In this document: piece after piece, positions 17,563 through 25,891 of the stretch
How the letters are laid out: each line of letters opens with the position of its first letter
Numbering within the stretch: position 1 is the stretch's first letter
Source: Saprospiraceae bacterium
GTDB lineage: Bacteria > Bacteroidota > Bacteroidia > Chitinophagales > Saprospiraceae
Assembly: GCA_016787525.1 (NCBI GenBank)
Contig: JAEUUP010000006.1
Location: 1-53,865 of the forward strand
Direction: 5' to 3'
Length of the DNA stretch: 53,865 bases
Made by a program: the position numbers and the translations under genes
The notes under the pieces: generated by a model
What the model saw: the letters and a program-made list of their open reading frames with translations, nothing else
Told to the model about the DNA's origin: nothing
Databases searched by the model: none

Positions 17563-18554
17563 AAAAACCCGCATTTACACAGCATTTAGATTTAATTGCA
17601 GAGCGTTTGGGCGGTAAAGTGCTGTATGCGACAGACGATTTTTTTGCAGAAAAAGAGAATTTGATAAAGCAAAAAGAAGCCATCTTCATCGCCGATAAAT
17701 ACACCGATAGAGGTAAATGGATGGACGGTTGGGAGTCGCGCCGCAAACGTACTGAGGGGCATGATTGGTGCATCGTAGAAATGGCAACAGCTGGTAAAAT
17801 CCATGGTTTTGACATAGATACGAGCTTTTTTATGGGCAATCAGCCTCAATTTGGCTCAATCGAAGCCATAAACCTCACAAATACTGAGGGGGTAGATTGG
17901 GCAACAGAACAGCTGAATTGGACTGAAATCGTCCCTAAAACGGTCTTAAATCCAGGCAGTCATCACTACGTGGCTTCGACATCTGATGCTATTTTTACAC
18001 ATCTGAAATTGCATATTTTTCCAGATGGTGGTGTGGCACGTTTGCGGGCTTATGGCGAGGTATTCAAAAATTGGGCTTTGCACGATGTCAATGAGACGAT
18101 TGACCTTTTGGCGGCTGTGAATGGCGGTAAAGCTCTACTGTGCAACGATATGTTTTTCAGTCATATGGACAACCTCATCATGCCCAATCGGGGTGCCAAC
18201 ATGGGTGATGGTTGGGAAACAAAACGCAATCGTACGCCTAATAATCGCGATTGGGTGATTCTGAAATTGGGTCACGCAGGCATTGTGGAGAGCATTGTGG
18301 TTGATACATGTCATTTTAAGGGCAATTATCCCGATTCATGCCTCATCGAAGCGTGTTTTTCAGATAGTGATGATAAGGTTGTGGCGGATAAAATTGCTTG
18401 GCAACCTCTTTTGCAACGACAAAAACTGAGTGCTGACCATATTCATATTTACGACAACGATATTGAAAACATCGGTGTAATCACACACATCCGTTTGAGT
18501 ATTTTTCCTGATGGTGGTGTGAGTCGCCTGCGTTTGTTTGGGAAAACCGTATAG
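17541..18554 (+). CDS. alc: Allantoicase
   Basis: The 337-residue enzyme splits allantoate into ureidoglycolate and urea. It shows the family's internal duplication: GKWMDGWESRRKRT (about 54-67) and GDGWETKRNRTPNNRDWVIL (about 222-241) begin equivalent blocks, each ending in a LxIFPDGGVxRLR segment (about 158 and 323). The start overlaps the allantoinase end by 22 nt. Two decamers fall here: 17750 encodes the TEG in the first repeat at the place where the second repeat has TPNN, a variable loop, and 17882 encodes NTEGV. The operon ends at a terminator (18594-18629). Downstream ureidoglycolate enzymes are not present. Confidence 0.94.
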   Translation: MDTQKTIEKPAFTQHLDLIAERLGGKVLYATDDFFAEKENLIKQKEAIFIADKYTDRGKWMDGWESRRKRTEGHDWCIVEMATAGKIHGFDIDTSFFMGNQPQFGSIEAINLTNTEGVDWATEQLNWTEIVPKTVLNPGSHHYVASTSDAIFTHLKLHIFPDGGVARLRAYGEVFKNWALHDVNETIDLLAAVNGGKALLCNDMFFSHMDNLIMPNRGANMGDGWETKRNRTPNNRDWVILKLGHAGIVESIVVDTCHFKGNYPDSCLIEACFSDSDDKVVADKIAWQPLLQRQKLSADHIHIYDNDIENIGVITHIRLSIFPDGGVSRLRLFGKTV

Positions 18555-18593
18555 TTTTAAAAACAGAATATTATTTGGTTTTGATAATATCTT

Positions 18594-18629
18594 AGGTTTC
18601 GGAAACTCTAAAAGTTCCCGAAACCTTTT
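18594..18629 (+). terminator. Terminator after the purine operon
   Basis: Fourteen-base arms (18594-18607 and 18613-18626, AGGTTTCGG...CCGAAACCT) pair with one mismatch around a 5-nt loop and run into TTTT. It lies 40 nt after the allantoicase stop. Confidence 0.75.
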
Positions 18630-18727
18630 CCAAACAAAATTATATTTTAGCTCTAAAAATGTTAAAAATGGTCTCCTCAGTATCAAGCCGTCAAAATCTC
18701 CGTTTAATACCCTAAAACTAAATCCGC

Positions 18728-19690
18728 ATGAAAAATCGTCATTTCCATTTCATTTACCTCGCCATCATTGGCTTTTTAGTGTTTCAAGTTTGGGCAAAAT
18801 CGCAGGCTTTGAATGAAGCTGTGCGTTCTATTGAACATTTTGAGAAACTGCTGAAAGCAGATGTTGATATTTCCAACAAGATGGTTGTGATGATTAAAAA
18901 TGGGATTGACAAGAACGTTTTGGCTTATGTTAACGAGTATAATACGGCTTTTGGTAAAAAAGCGATAAAGAGCATGGAAATATCAAGGGCTTTAATGAAA
19001 TGGTTGGATAAACAAAAAGAAGATTTTATCAATCAAGCTGGTGGCTTTTATAAAAAAGATTCTTTGTTGATAAACAATCGGTTATCGTCAAGATTGAGTG
19101 GTCGTTTTTTTACAGACCAAAAAATTCAAGCGATAAAAGATTCTTTGGGCTTGTTTCAAGCTGCCATTTTTGACGTTTCAGAAGAATGGCAACTGAAAGA
19201 TATTGAAAAGAAATCCGAAATAGAAAAACTTTTAAAGAACGAGGCTTATTGGCAGCAACTCAAAAACAAAACAAATTCAGACGTTTTGGCTCAATTTGAA
19301 GCACTAAAAAACCAAATTAACTTGGATGTCAGTTTATATTTGAATTATATTTATAGCATGGTTAATTATACGGGAATGATATTCGATTCTTACAAAATAG
19401 CTGTTTTTGGGCAAAAATCAGCCTTAATAGAAGGCGAAACTGTCAGAGCTGATTTCTATTTATCGCATTATTCAAGCAATGTTGGTAAAGATGTATCATT
19501 TTTCATTAACAATCGGGAAATACCATTTAAAGAAGGCATTGCCCATTTTGAAAAAACAGAAATGACCGTCGGTAAAAAAACAGTCAAAGCTATTGCCAGA
19601 ATTCAAAACCCATTGACAGGACAGGTGACGATTACTGAGGGGGAGTTTGAATACGAAGTTTTACCCAAATGCAGTCGCGATTGTCAGTGA
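18728..19690 (+). CDS. Membrane-anchored or secreted protein, faintly GldM-like
   Basis: The 320-residue product has a single N-terminal hydrophobic segment (FIYLAIIGFLVFQVWA, about 9-24) and a long mostly helical periplasmic part. The last 90 residues look beta-rich and Ig-like (GETVRADFYLSHYSSN ... GKKTVKAIARIQNP ... EGEFEYEVLP). The layout of short N-terminal helix, helical body and beta domains recalls the gliding/type IX component GldM, but the usual gldKLMN neighbours are absent and the protein is shorter. I do not assign a function. The decamer at 19633 encodes TEGEF close to the C terminus. Confidence 0.6.
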   Translation: MKNRHFHFIYLAIIGFLVFQVWAKSQALNEAVRSIEHFEKLLKADVDISNKMVVMIKNGIDKNVLAYVNEYNTAFGKKAIKSMEISRALMKWLDKQKEDFINQAGGFYKKDSLLINNRLSSRLSGRFFTDQKIQAIKDSLGLFQAAIFDVSEEWQLKDIEKKSEIEKLLKNEAYWQQLKNKTNSDVLAQFEALKNQINLDVSLYLNYIYSMVNYTGMIFDSYKIAVFGQKSALIEGETVRADFYLSHYSSNVGKDVSFFINNREIPFKEGIAHFEKTEMTVGKKTVKAIARIQNPLTGQVTITEGEFEYEVLPKCSRDCQ

Positions 19691-19765
19691 ATTGTCTAAA
19701 AATCATTCGACAAATGAAAAAGTATTCATACAATGTAGAAAATTGTTTAGCTTTGCAACTGAAAA

Positions 19766-20149
19766 ATGAAACGTATCATCGTCATATTATTAGCCATTCA
19801 AATCCTTTCAGGCAATATCCTGTTGCCCGAATTGGCTAAAGTGCCGCAACTATTGCAGCATTTTGACGAGCATCAGCGTGAAAATAAAATGTTAAATTTC
19901 TTAGCATTTCTCAAAATGCACTATGCTGACCCTGAACACCAACAAAAAGATGCGACAAAACACGGCTCTTTGCCGCTCAAATCCACCTCTTTAGCTCATG
20001 CTGAAATCATTGTTTTGTCTGAAACGACCCCCTCAGTAATTTTCAATGACAATCCTACTTTTTCTGAAAAACCCATCCTTCCAACGACCGAAAACTTGTT
20101 TTTTGACTCAAAAATTCGGTTCTCTGTCTTCCAACCACCGCGAGTGTAA
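19766..20149 (+). CDS. Small protein preceding a heavy-metal efflux operon
   Basis: The 127-residue product has a hydrophobic N terminus (MKRIIVILLAIQILSGNILL) that may be a signal or anchor, a His-containing middle (LLQHFDEHQRE, MHYADPEHQQ) and a C terminus ending FSVFQPPRV. Small proteins of this shape commonly precede RND metal-efflux genes in Bacteroidota. Role is unknown; metal sensing or delivery is a guess from the histidines. The decamer at 20029 encodes TPSV. The gap to the RND gene is 105 nt. Confidence 0.6.
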   Translation: MKRIIVILLAIQILSGNILLPELAKVPQLLQHFDEHQRENKMLNFLAFLKMHYADPEHQQKDATKHGSLPLKSTSLAHAEIIVLSETTPSVIFNDNPTFSEKPILPTTENLFFDSKIRFSVFQPPRV

Positions 20150-20254
20150 TCATTGTTTTTAGTCAAATCTGTTAATTTTTCACCTCGTTTGTCGGTGTTG
20201 CTTTCTCTGTATGGCAGAAATTGACCTTTGACAAATGATAAATGACTATTTATA

Positions 20255-23200
20255 ATGATACAAAATATCATTCGTTTCAGCTTACAAAACAAAGTTATTG
20301 TAGGTGCGCTCGTCATCGGACTTATCGGCTGGGGCGCATTGTCGCTTAAAAAATTGCCACTCGATGCCATTCCCGACGTGACGAGCAACCAAGTCAATGT
20401 CGTGACCATTGCGCCGAACTTAGCACCTGTCGAGATGGAACAATTCGTGACCTATCCCGTCGAAATGGCTTTGGCAAATATTCAAGGTTTGACCGAAATC
20501 CGTTCGGTTTCGCAGTTCGGTTTGAGCTTGATAACACTCGAATTTAAAGAACACACCGACCTCTACTGGGCGCGCGCGCAAATCAACGAGCGTTTGCAAA
20601 CAGTCAAAGAAGACATTCCGCAAGGGTTCGGCTCGCCCCAAATGTTGCCTGTGACGACAGGCTTGGGCGAGGTCTATCAATATTCGATTCAGCCAAAAGA
20701 CAAAAACGATACATCGTGGACGCTTATCAAATTGCGCGAAGTGCAAGATTGGATTGTCAAACGGCAACTGCTTGGTACTGAGGGGGTCGCCGAAGTGTCC
20801 AGTTTTGGTGGACATTTGAAACAGTATCACGTGCGCGTCAAACCAGAGATGTTGAAGGCAACAGGCGTGACACTGCAAAATGTTTTTACTGCAATTGAGT
20901 CGAGCAATGCCAACACAGGTGCGGCTTATATCGAAAAAAACAACCAATCCTATTTTATTCGTGGCATCGGTTTAGCCACGTCAAAAGCGGATTTAGAAAA
21001 TACCTTTATCAAATCGAACGGCGGTATTCCTGTCAGTGTGCGCGATGTGGCGACGATTGAAGAAGGTTCGTCCATCCGTTTCGGTGCTTTGACGAATGAA
21101 AAAACAGAAATTGTCGGCGGCATTATTTTGATGCTTAAAGGCGAAAACAGCCGACAAGTCGTTTTGAATGTCAAAGAAAAATTGGCGAAAATTGAGAAAA
21201 ACTTACCTAAAGGCTTGGAAATCAAACCCTTTATTGACCGTGAAGCATTGATCGAACGGACGATAGAAACAGTTGCTAAAAATCTTGTTGAAGGCGGTAT
21301 CATCGTCATTTTTGTCTTGTTACTACTGCTCGGGCATTTTAGAGCAGGTCTGATTATCGCCTCCGTCATTCCCTTGGCGATGCTTTTTACGGTGGCTTGT
21401 ATGGTCGCCTTTGGGGTTTCGGGTAACCTTATGTCGTTAGGTGCGATTGATTTTGGACTCATTGTGGATGGGGCTGTCATCATCATTGAAAATGCGATTC
21501 GACGGCTTTCGATGAAAAATGCCCAAGAAGAAACGATGGATAAAACCATTTTTACCGCCACCAAAGAAATCATGCAAAGTGCTGTTTTTGGGTCGGTTAT
21601 CATTATGCTGGTTTACGTGCCTTTATTGTTATTGGAGGGTATTGAAGGAAAAATGTTCAAACCGATGGCTCTGACAGTCATTTTCGCGCTTATTGGTGCA
21701 TTGATTTTGTCTTTGACTTATGTGCCTGTCATGGCTTCCTTGTTTTTGAAAAAAAGCACAGAACACCACGCCACATTTGCGGATAGACTGATGAACGGTA
21801 TGGTTCGTTTTTATAGACCTATATTAATCAAAGCTTTACGGTTTAGAAAAACTGTTATGGTCGTGAGTTTGAGCCTTTTAGTAGTGGCTTTTTTAATTTT
21901 TCAGAAAATGGGGGGCGAGTTCATTCCACAACTCGATGAAGGGGATTTCGTAGTGCAATTGACCATGATGCCTGGCACTTCGTTGACCCAAATGGTCGAA
22001 ATGAGTAAAAGTGTAGGCGCATTGGTGAAAAAAGAGTTTCCGAACGAAATTTTAGAAACGACAGGCAAAATTGGTACTTCCGAAGTGCCAACAGACCCGA
22101 TGAGCGTCGAAGAAATGGATATGATTTTGACCATGAACGACCGCGATAAATGGCAACGTTGCCACAGTCGGACTGAATTTGAGGAACAGTTGAATGCCAT
22201 TTTAGAAAAAATTCCGGGAGTCACGTCCAGTATTCAACAACCGATTGCGATGCGCTTCAATGAGTTGATGACGGGTGCAAAAACGGATGTGATTGTCAAA
22301 GTTTTGGGTCCAGACCTCGATAAATTGGCAGAAGTTGCCAATGATATTTTGAAAAAAATCAAAAATACTGCGGGGGTCGCTGACCCTTATGTGGCGAAAG
22401 CGGAGGGGATGCCACAGCTTTTTGTCACCTACAAACGCGATGCGATGATGCGTTATGGTGTCTCCACAGATGAAGTTGGACGCACTTTGCGTATGGCTTT
22501 GGCAGGCGAAAAGGCAGGCGTTTTGTACGAAGAAAGTCGCCGTTTTGATGTAATTGTAAAATTACAAACCCTTGATAATCAAAAACTTGATGATGTCGGC
22601 AAACTCTCAGTCACTACTGAAAATGGCTCACAGATACCCCTCAGTATGCTTGCCGATATTGAGATAAAAACGGCACCAATGGCTGTCAATCGCGAGAATG
22701 GCGAACGTTCGGTCAATGTCAATCTCAATATCAGAGGTCGAGATGTGGCGACAACGGTGGCTGAAATTCAGCACATTGTTGACTCAAAAATTGTCTTGCC
22801 ACAAGGCTATCGTATCACGTATGGTGGTCAGTTCGAGAATCTCGAAAACGCTCGAACACGACTTCTTTTGGTCGTTCCAGCGGCTCTTTTGATGATTTTG
22901 TTGCTGCTTTATCTCTCTTTTGGCACTTTGAAAGAGAGTCTTTTGATTTTCACAGCCATTCCTTTTGCCGCCGTTGGTGGCGTTTTCGCGCTCGAACTGA
23001 GAGGGATGCCGTTCTCGATTTCGGCTGGCGTGGGTTTCATTGCTCTGTTTGGCGTGGCTGTTTTGAATGGCATGGTGCTGATTGGTTACTTCAAACAACT
23101 GCATCTCGAAGGGCGTGACAACCTCAACAGTCGCATACTGAGGGGGGCAATTGACCGTTTTCGACCCGTTATCATGACGGCTACGGTGGCATCATTAGGC

Positions 23201-24538
23201 TTTTTACCGATGGCTTTGGCAGCTGGTGCAGGGGCAGAGGTTCAAAAACCTTTGGCAACAGTCGTCATCGGTGGTCTGATTACTTCCACCATTTTGACTT
23301 TGGGACTTTTGCCTGTTTTGTACGCCATTTTTATGAGTCAAAAATCAAAACCAAGCCTTTCTAAAAAGGTCATTTTATTCCTTTTAGCTGTTTGTTGCTT
23401 GCCAAAAATGGCGATGTCACAAAGCATTTCGGAGCAAGAAGCCGTCAATATGGCTTTAAAAAATCACCCGTTGATGCTGAAAAATCAATCGCAAATCACT
23501 CATGCGAAACAAATGGTCGGAACGGCAAAAATGATTACTCCGTCAGAGTTTTCTTTTGAGACTCCCCAATTACTCATGGGGCCTGACAATGTTACAGTTT
23601 GGACGGTTTTAGGTGCACAACAGTCATTTTTGCCCAAAAAAGTATATAATCAGAACGAAAAAACACTGTTACAGCAAGCAAAAGTAACCGAATCAGAACT
23701 GGCGATGAGCGCACACGACATAACGCAGCAAACCCGACTTTTATATCAGTCGTGCCTTTTTGCTTCTGAAAAAGTGCGTTATTGGCGCGAGCAAGACAGT
23801 ATTTTCAAGGAATTTAATAGGGTAGCAGAGGTAGAGTTTCGGGTTGGTAAAATCACGCCCTTGGAGAAAACAACGGCTGAGAGTTTTTATAAAAATATCC
23901 AGCAATTACTGAGGGGGGCAGAATTGGCTGAAAAAAATGCTTTAGATGAGTTGAAGTCATTTCTAAAATCGCCACAAATATCTGTAAATGAGCTTTTTAC
24001 AAAACTGAATTTGGATAAAGTAGAGCGTTCAAAACTGCCTGTTGAGCAATATTATGCGGAGGCTGAAAAGTTGCAGATGGAAAAATTGGCGCAGCAAAAA
24101 TTGGCGACTGCCCCCAGCTATTCTGTCGGCGTGAGCCAATATGTTTTCAATCGTTTTATTCCGCCGATTGTACGCGTGGGCGTGAGTGTTCCCCTTTGGA
24201 AAAAAGGTTGGCAAGCAGCTGAAAAAGCGGCTGAACTGGAAACAGCCGTAGCGCAAAAAGAACGTGAAGTTATTGATTTTCAATTGAATACAAGCTATCA
24301 AAAAGCGATGAATGACTATTTGTTAGCTGCGCAAAATTTAGAATTTTACGAAAAAACGGGTTTGTCTCAAGCGGCTGAAATTCTGAGAGCAGTGGACAAA
24401 ACAAGGCAACTGGGTTCGATAACGACTTTTGACTATTTGCAAAGTATTCGTCAAGCGTTTGATTTAAAAATGGCGTATTTGATGGCTTTGCAAGCGCACA
24501 ACGAAGCCGTTTTGAAGGTAAAATATTATATGAATTAG
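20255..24538 (+). CDS. czcA: CzcA-like heavy-metal RND pump fused to a TolC-type outer membrane factor
   Basis: The 1427-residue polypeptide joins an inner-membrane proton-driven pump (about 1-1030) to an outer-membrane channel (about 1050-1427). The pump shows the RND layout: first helix near 10-30, a periplasmic domain, TM cluster at 340-550, second periplasmic domain, TM cluster at 870-1026. The TM4 motif AIDFGLIVDGAVIIIEN (about 397-413) carries the Asp, Asp and Glu of the CzcA (Zn, Co, Cd) type rather than the CusA copper/silver type. At the joint, KKVILFLLAVCCLPKMAMSQ (about 1037-1056) looks like a signal peptide before the TolC part (ISEQEAVNMALKNHP). Such fusions are known in Bacteroidota. 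Decamers at 20776, 22637, 23136 and 23907, plus a one-mismatch copy at 22366. Confidence 0.92.
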   Translation: MIQNIIRFSLQNKVIVGALVIGLIGWGALSLKKLPLDAIPDVTSNQVNVVTIAPNLAPVEMEQFVTYPVEMALANIQGLTEIRSVSQFGLSLITLEFKEHTDLYWARAQINERLQTVKEDIPQGFGSPQMLPVTTGLGEVYQYSIQPKDKNDTSWTLIKLREVQDWIVKRQLLGTEGVAEVSSFGGHLKQYHVRVKPEMLKATGVTLQNVFTAIESSNANTGAAYIEKNNQSYFIRGIGLATSKADLENTFIKSNGGIPVSVRDVATIEEGSSIRFGALTNEKTEIVGGIILMLKGENSRQVVLNVKEKLAKIEKNLPKGLEIKPFIDREALIERTIETVAKNLVEGGIIVIFVLLLLLGHFRAGLIIASVIPLAMLFTVACMVAFGVSGNLMSLGAIDFGLIVDGAVIIIENAIRRLSMKNAQEETMDKTIFTATKEIMQSAVFGSVIIMLVYVPLLLLEGIEGKMFKPMALTVIFALIGALILSLTYVPVMASLFLKKSTEHHATFADRLMNGMVRFYRPILIKALRFRKTVMVVSLSLLVVAFLIFQKMGGEFIPQLDEGDFVVQLTMMPGTSLTQMVEMSKSVGALVKKEFPNEILETTGKIGTSEVPTDPMSVEEMDMILTMNDRDKWQRCHSRTEFEEQLNAILEKIPGVTSSIQQPIAMRFNELMTGAKTDVIVKVLGPDLDKLAEVANDILKKIKNTAGVADPYVAKAEGMPQLFVTYKRDAMMRYGVSTDEVGRTLRMALAGEKAGVLYEESRRFDVIVKLQTLDNQKLDDVGKLSVTTENGSQIPLSMLADIEIKTAPMAVNRENGERSVNVNLNIRGRDVATTVAEIQHIVDSKIVLPQGYRITYGGQFENLENARTRLLLVVPAALLMILLLLYLSFGTLKESLLIFTAIPFAAVGGVFALELRGMPFSISAGVGFIALFGVAVLNGMVLIGYFKQLHLEGRDNLNSRILRGAIDRFRPVIMTATVASLGFLPMALAAGAGAEVQKPLATVVIGGLITSTILTLGLLPVLYAIFMSQKSKPSLSKKVILFLLAVCCLPKMAMSQSISEQEAVNMALKNHPLMLKNQSQITHAKQMVGTAKMITPSEFSFETPQLLMGPDNVTVWTVLGAQQSFLPKKVYNQNEKTLLQQAKVTESELAMSAHDITQQTRLLYQSCLFASEKVRYWREQDSIFKEFNRVAEVEFRVGKITPLEKTTAESFYKNIQQLLRGAELAEKNALDELKSFLKSPQISVNELFTKLNLDKVERSKLPVEQYYAEAEKLQMEKLAQQKLATAPSYSVGVSQYVFNRFIPPIVRVGVSVPLWKKGWQAAEKAAELETAVAQKEREVIDFQLNTSYQKAMNDYLLAAQNLEFYEKTGLSQAAEILRAVDKTRQLGSITTFDYLQSIRQAFDLKMAYLMALQAHNEAVLKVKYYMN

Positions 24539-24623
24539 AGATTGCGTACAGGTTTACGGACTTTTAAAAATTCACAAATCTTGTACAAAATTGTATTTTT
24601 TAAAATTTAAATGTTTATAATCA

Positions 24624-25775
24624 ATGAGAAATATAGTTTTTTTAATCGCAATATTAGCAATCGTTGCTTGTGGCAAAAATGAAAAATCAGCTCAAAGCAA
24701 TACGACAACAACCGAAGAAAAAAAGCCAATAGAAGGTATCGTGTTGACAACAGACCAACTCAAATTGATGAATATTGAGTTGGGCAATCCTGAAAAACGG
24801 GCATTTGTTGGGAATATAGTTGCCAATGGTAAAGTCACAGTTTTGGCCAACGATATGGCTGATATTTCTGCACCTTTGCGTGGCACAGTGGTCAAAATCA
24901 ATGCACACGAAGGGCAATTTGTGAAAAAAGGAATGATTTTGATGGAGTTGACCTCACCCGACATCATCAATTTGCAACGTGAATATTTAGTGGCGCAAAG
25001 CGAATTGGTGTTTTTGGAGAAAGAATGGGAACGCCAACAAACGATGGCAAAAGAAAATGTGGGCGCATCGCGCAACGAACAAGAAGTGCGTTCAAAAGTG
25101 ATGATGCAAAAAGCCATACTGAAAACAACAGCTTCAAAATTGCGCTTGGCAGACATACCGACCCCTCAGTATGATGGCGAAATTATGGAAAAAATACGCA
25201 TTATTGCGCCTATTTCGGGCTATATTGACCATTTTCCAGTCTCAATCGGTACAACGGCGATGGAAGGTGCGAAGCTCGCACACATCAAAAGTTTCGACGA
25301 CCCACATGCGGATATTGCCATTTATGAACGCGATTTGCAGAAAATTCGAGCTGGTCAAGCCGTTCGATTGCGTTTTGCTGACCCCTCAGTACCCGAGACG
25401 GTTGGACACGTTGAATACATTGGCCGCGACATTTCGCCCGAAACCAAAACGGTGACACTTCATGTACCGTTCAAAGCACCTGCGGGCAAGACGATAGCAA
25501 CGGACATGTTGGTAACGGCTCTGATTGAGTCGAGTGGGACACAACAAATGACAGCTTTGCCCGAAAGTGCTGTTGTACAAGACGAAGGCAAGTTTTATTA
25601 TTTTTTGATGGAGAAAAACGATGATAAATCATTGACTTTCAAAAAAATAGAATTTACCCCCCTCAGTATGACGCAAGGTTGGGTAGCTGTTGAAGCGAGT
25701 TTATTGGGCAAACAGTTTGTCGTAAAAGGCGCAAATGTGCTATTGAGTGAAAGCAAGAAAGAGGAAGTGGAATAA
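24624..25775 (+). CDS. czcB: Membrane fusion protein of the metal efflux system, lipoprotein
   Basis: The 383-residue periplasmic adaptor bridges the RND pump and the channel. It starts with a lipoprotein signal ending at Cys16 (IAILAIVACGKN). The barrel-sandwich (lipoyl-like) halves are near 75-115 (LRGTVVKINAHEGQFVKKGM) and 190-225 (IIAPISGYIDHFPVSIGTT), split by a helical hairpin, followed by beta-barrel and membrane-proximal domains. No His-rich extension is seen. It follows the pump by 85 nt. Three decamers: 25162 (TPQYD), 25382 (DPSVP) and 25659 (PLSMT), all between domains or in loops. The transcript ends at a strong terminator directly after the stop. Confidence 0.92.
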   Translation: MRNIVFLIAILAIVACGKNEKSAQSNTTTTEEKKPIEGIVLTTDQLKLMNIELGNPEKRAFVGNIVANGKVTVLANDMADISAPLRGTVVKINAHEGQFVKKGMILMELTSPDIINLQREYLVAQSELVFLEKEWERQQTMAKENVGASRNEQEVRSKVMMQKAILKTTASKLRLADIPTPQYDGEIMEKIRIIAPISGYIDHFPVSIGTTAMEGAKLAHIKSFDDPHADIAIYERDLQKIRAGQAVRLRFADPSVPETVGHVEYIGRDISPETKTVTLHVPFKAPAGKTIATDMLVTALIESSGTQQMTALPESAVVQDEGKFYYFLMEKNDDKSLTFKKIEFTPLSMTQGWVAVEASLLGKQFVVKGANVLLSESKKEEVE

Positions 25776-25831
25776 AAGATAGGTACAGATTTACGAAATT
25801 CAAAAGTTTCGTAAATCTGTACCTATCTTTG
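25776..25831 (+). terminator. Strong terminator after czcB
   Basis: Perfect 23-bp arms (25776-25798 and 25807-25829) around an 8-nt loop, followed by TTGTTGTTT. It begins immediately after the stop codon. Confidence 0.88.
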
Positions 25832-25891
25832 TTGTTTAAATGTAAAAAAATACAAGAGAAAACACCATTTTTTACTTAAAACAGCACGAGA

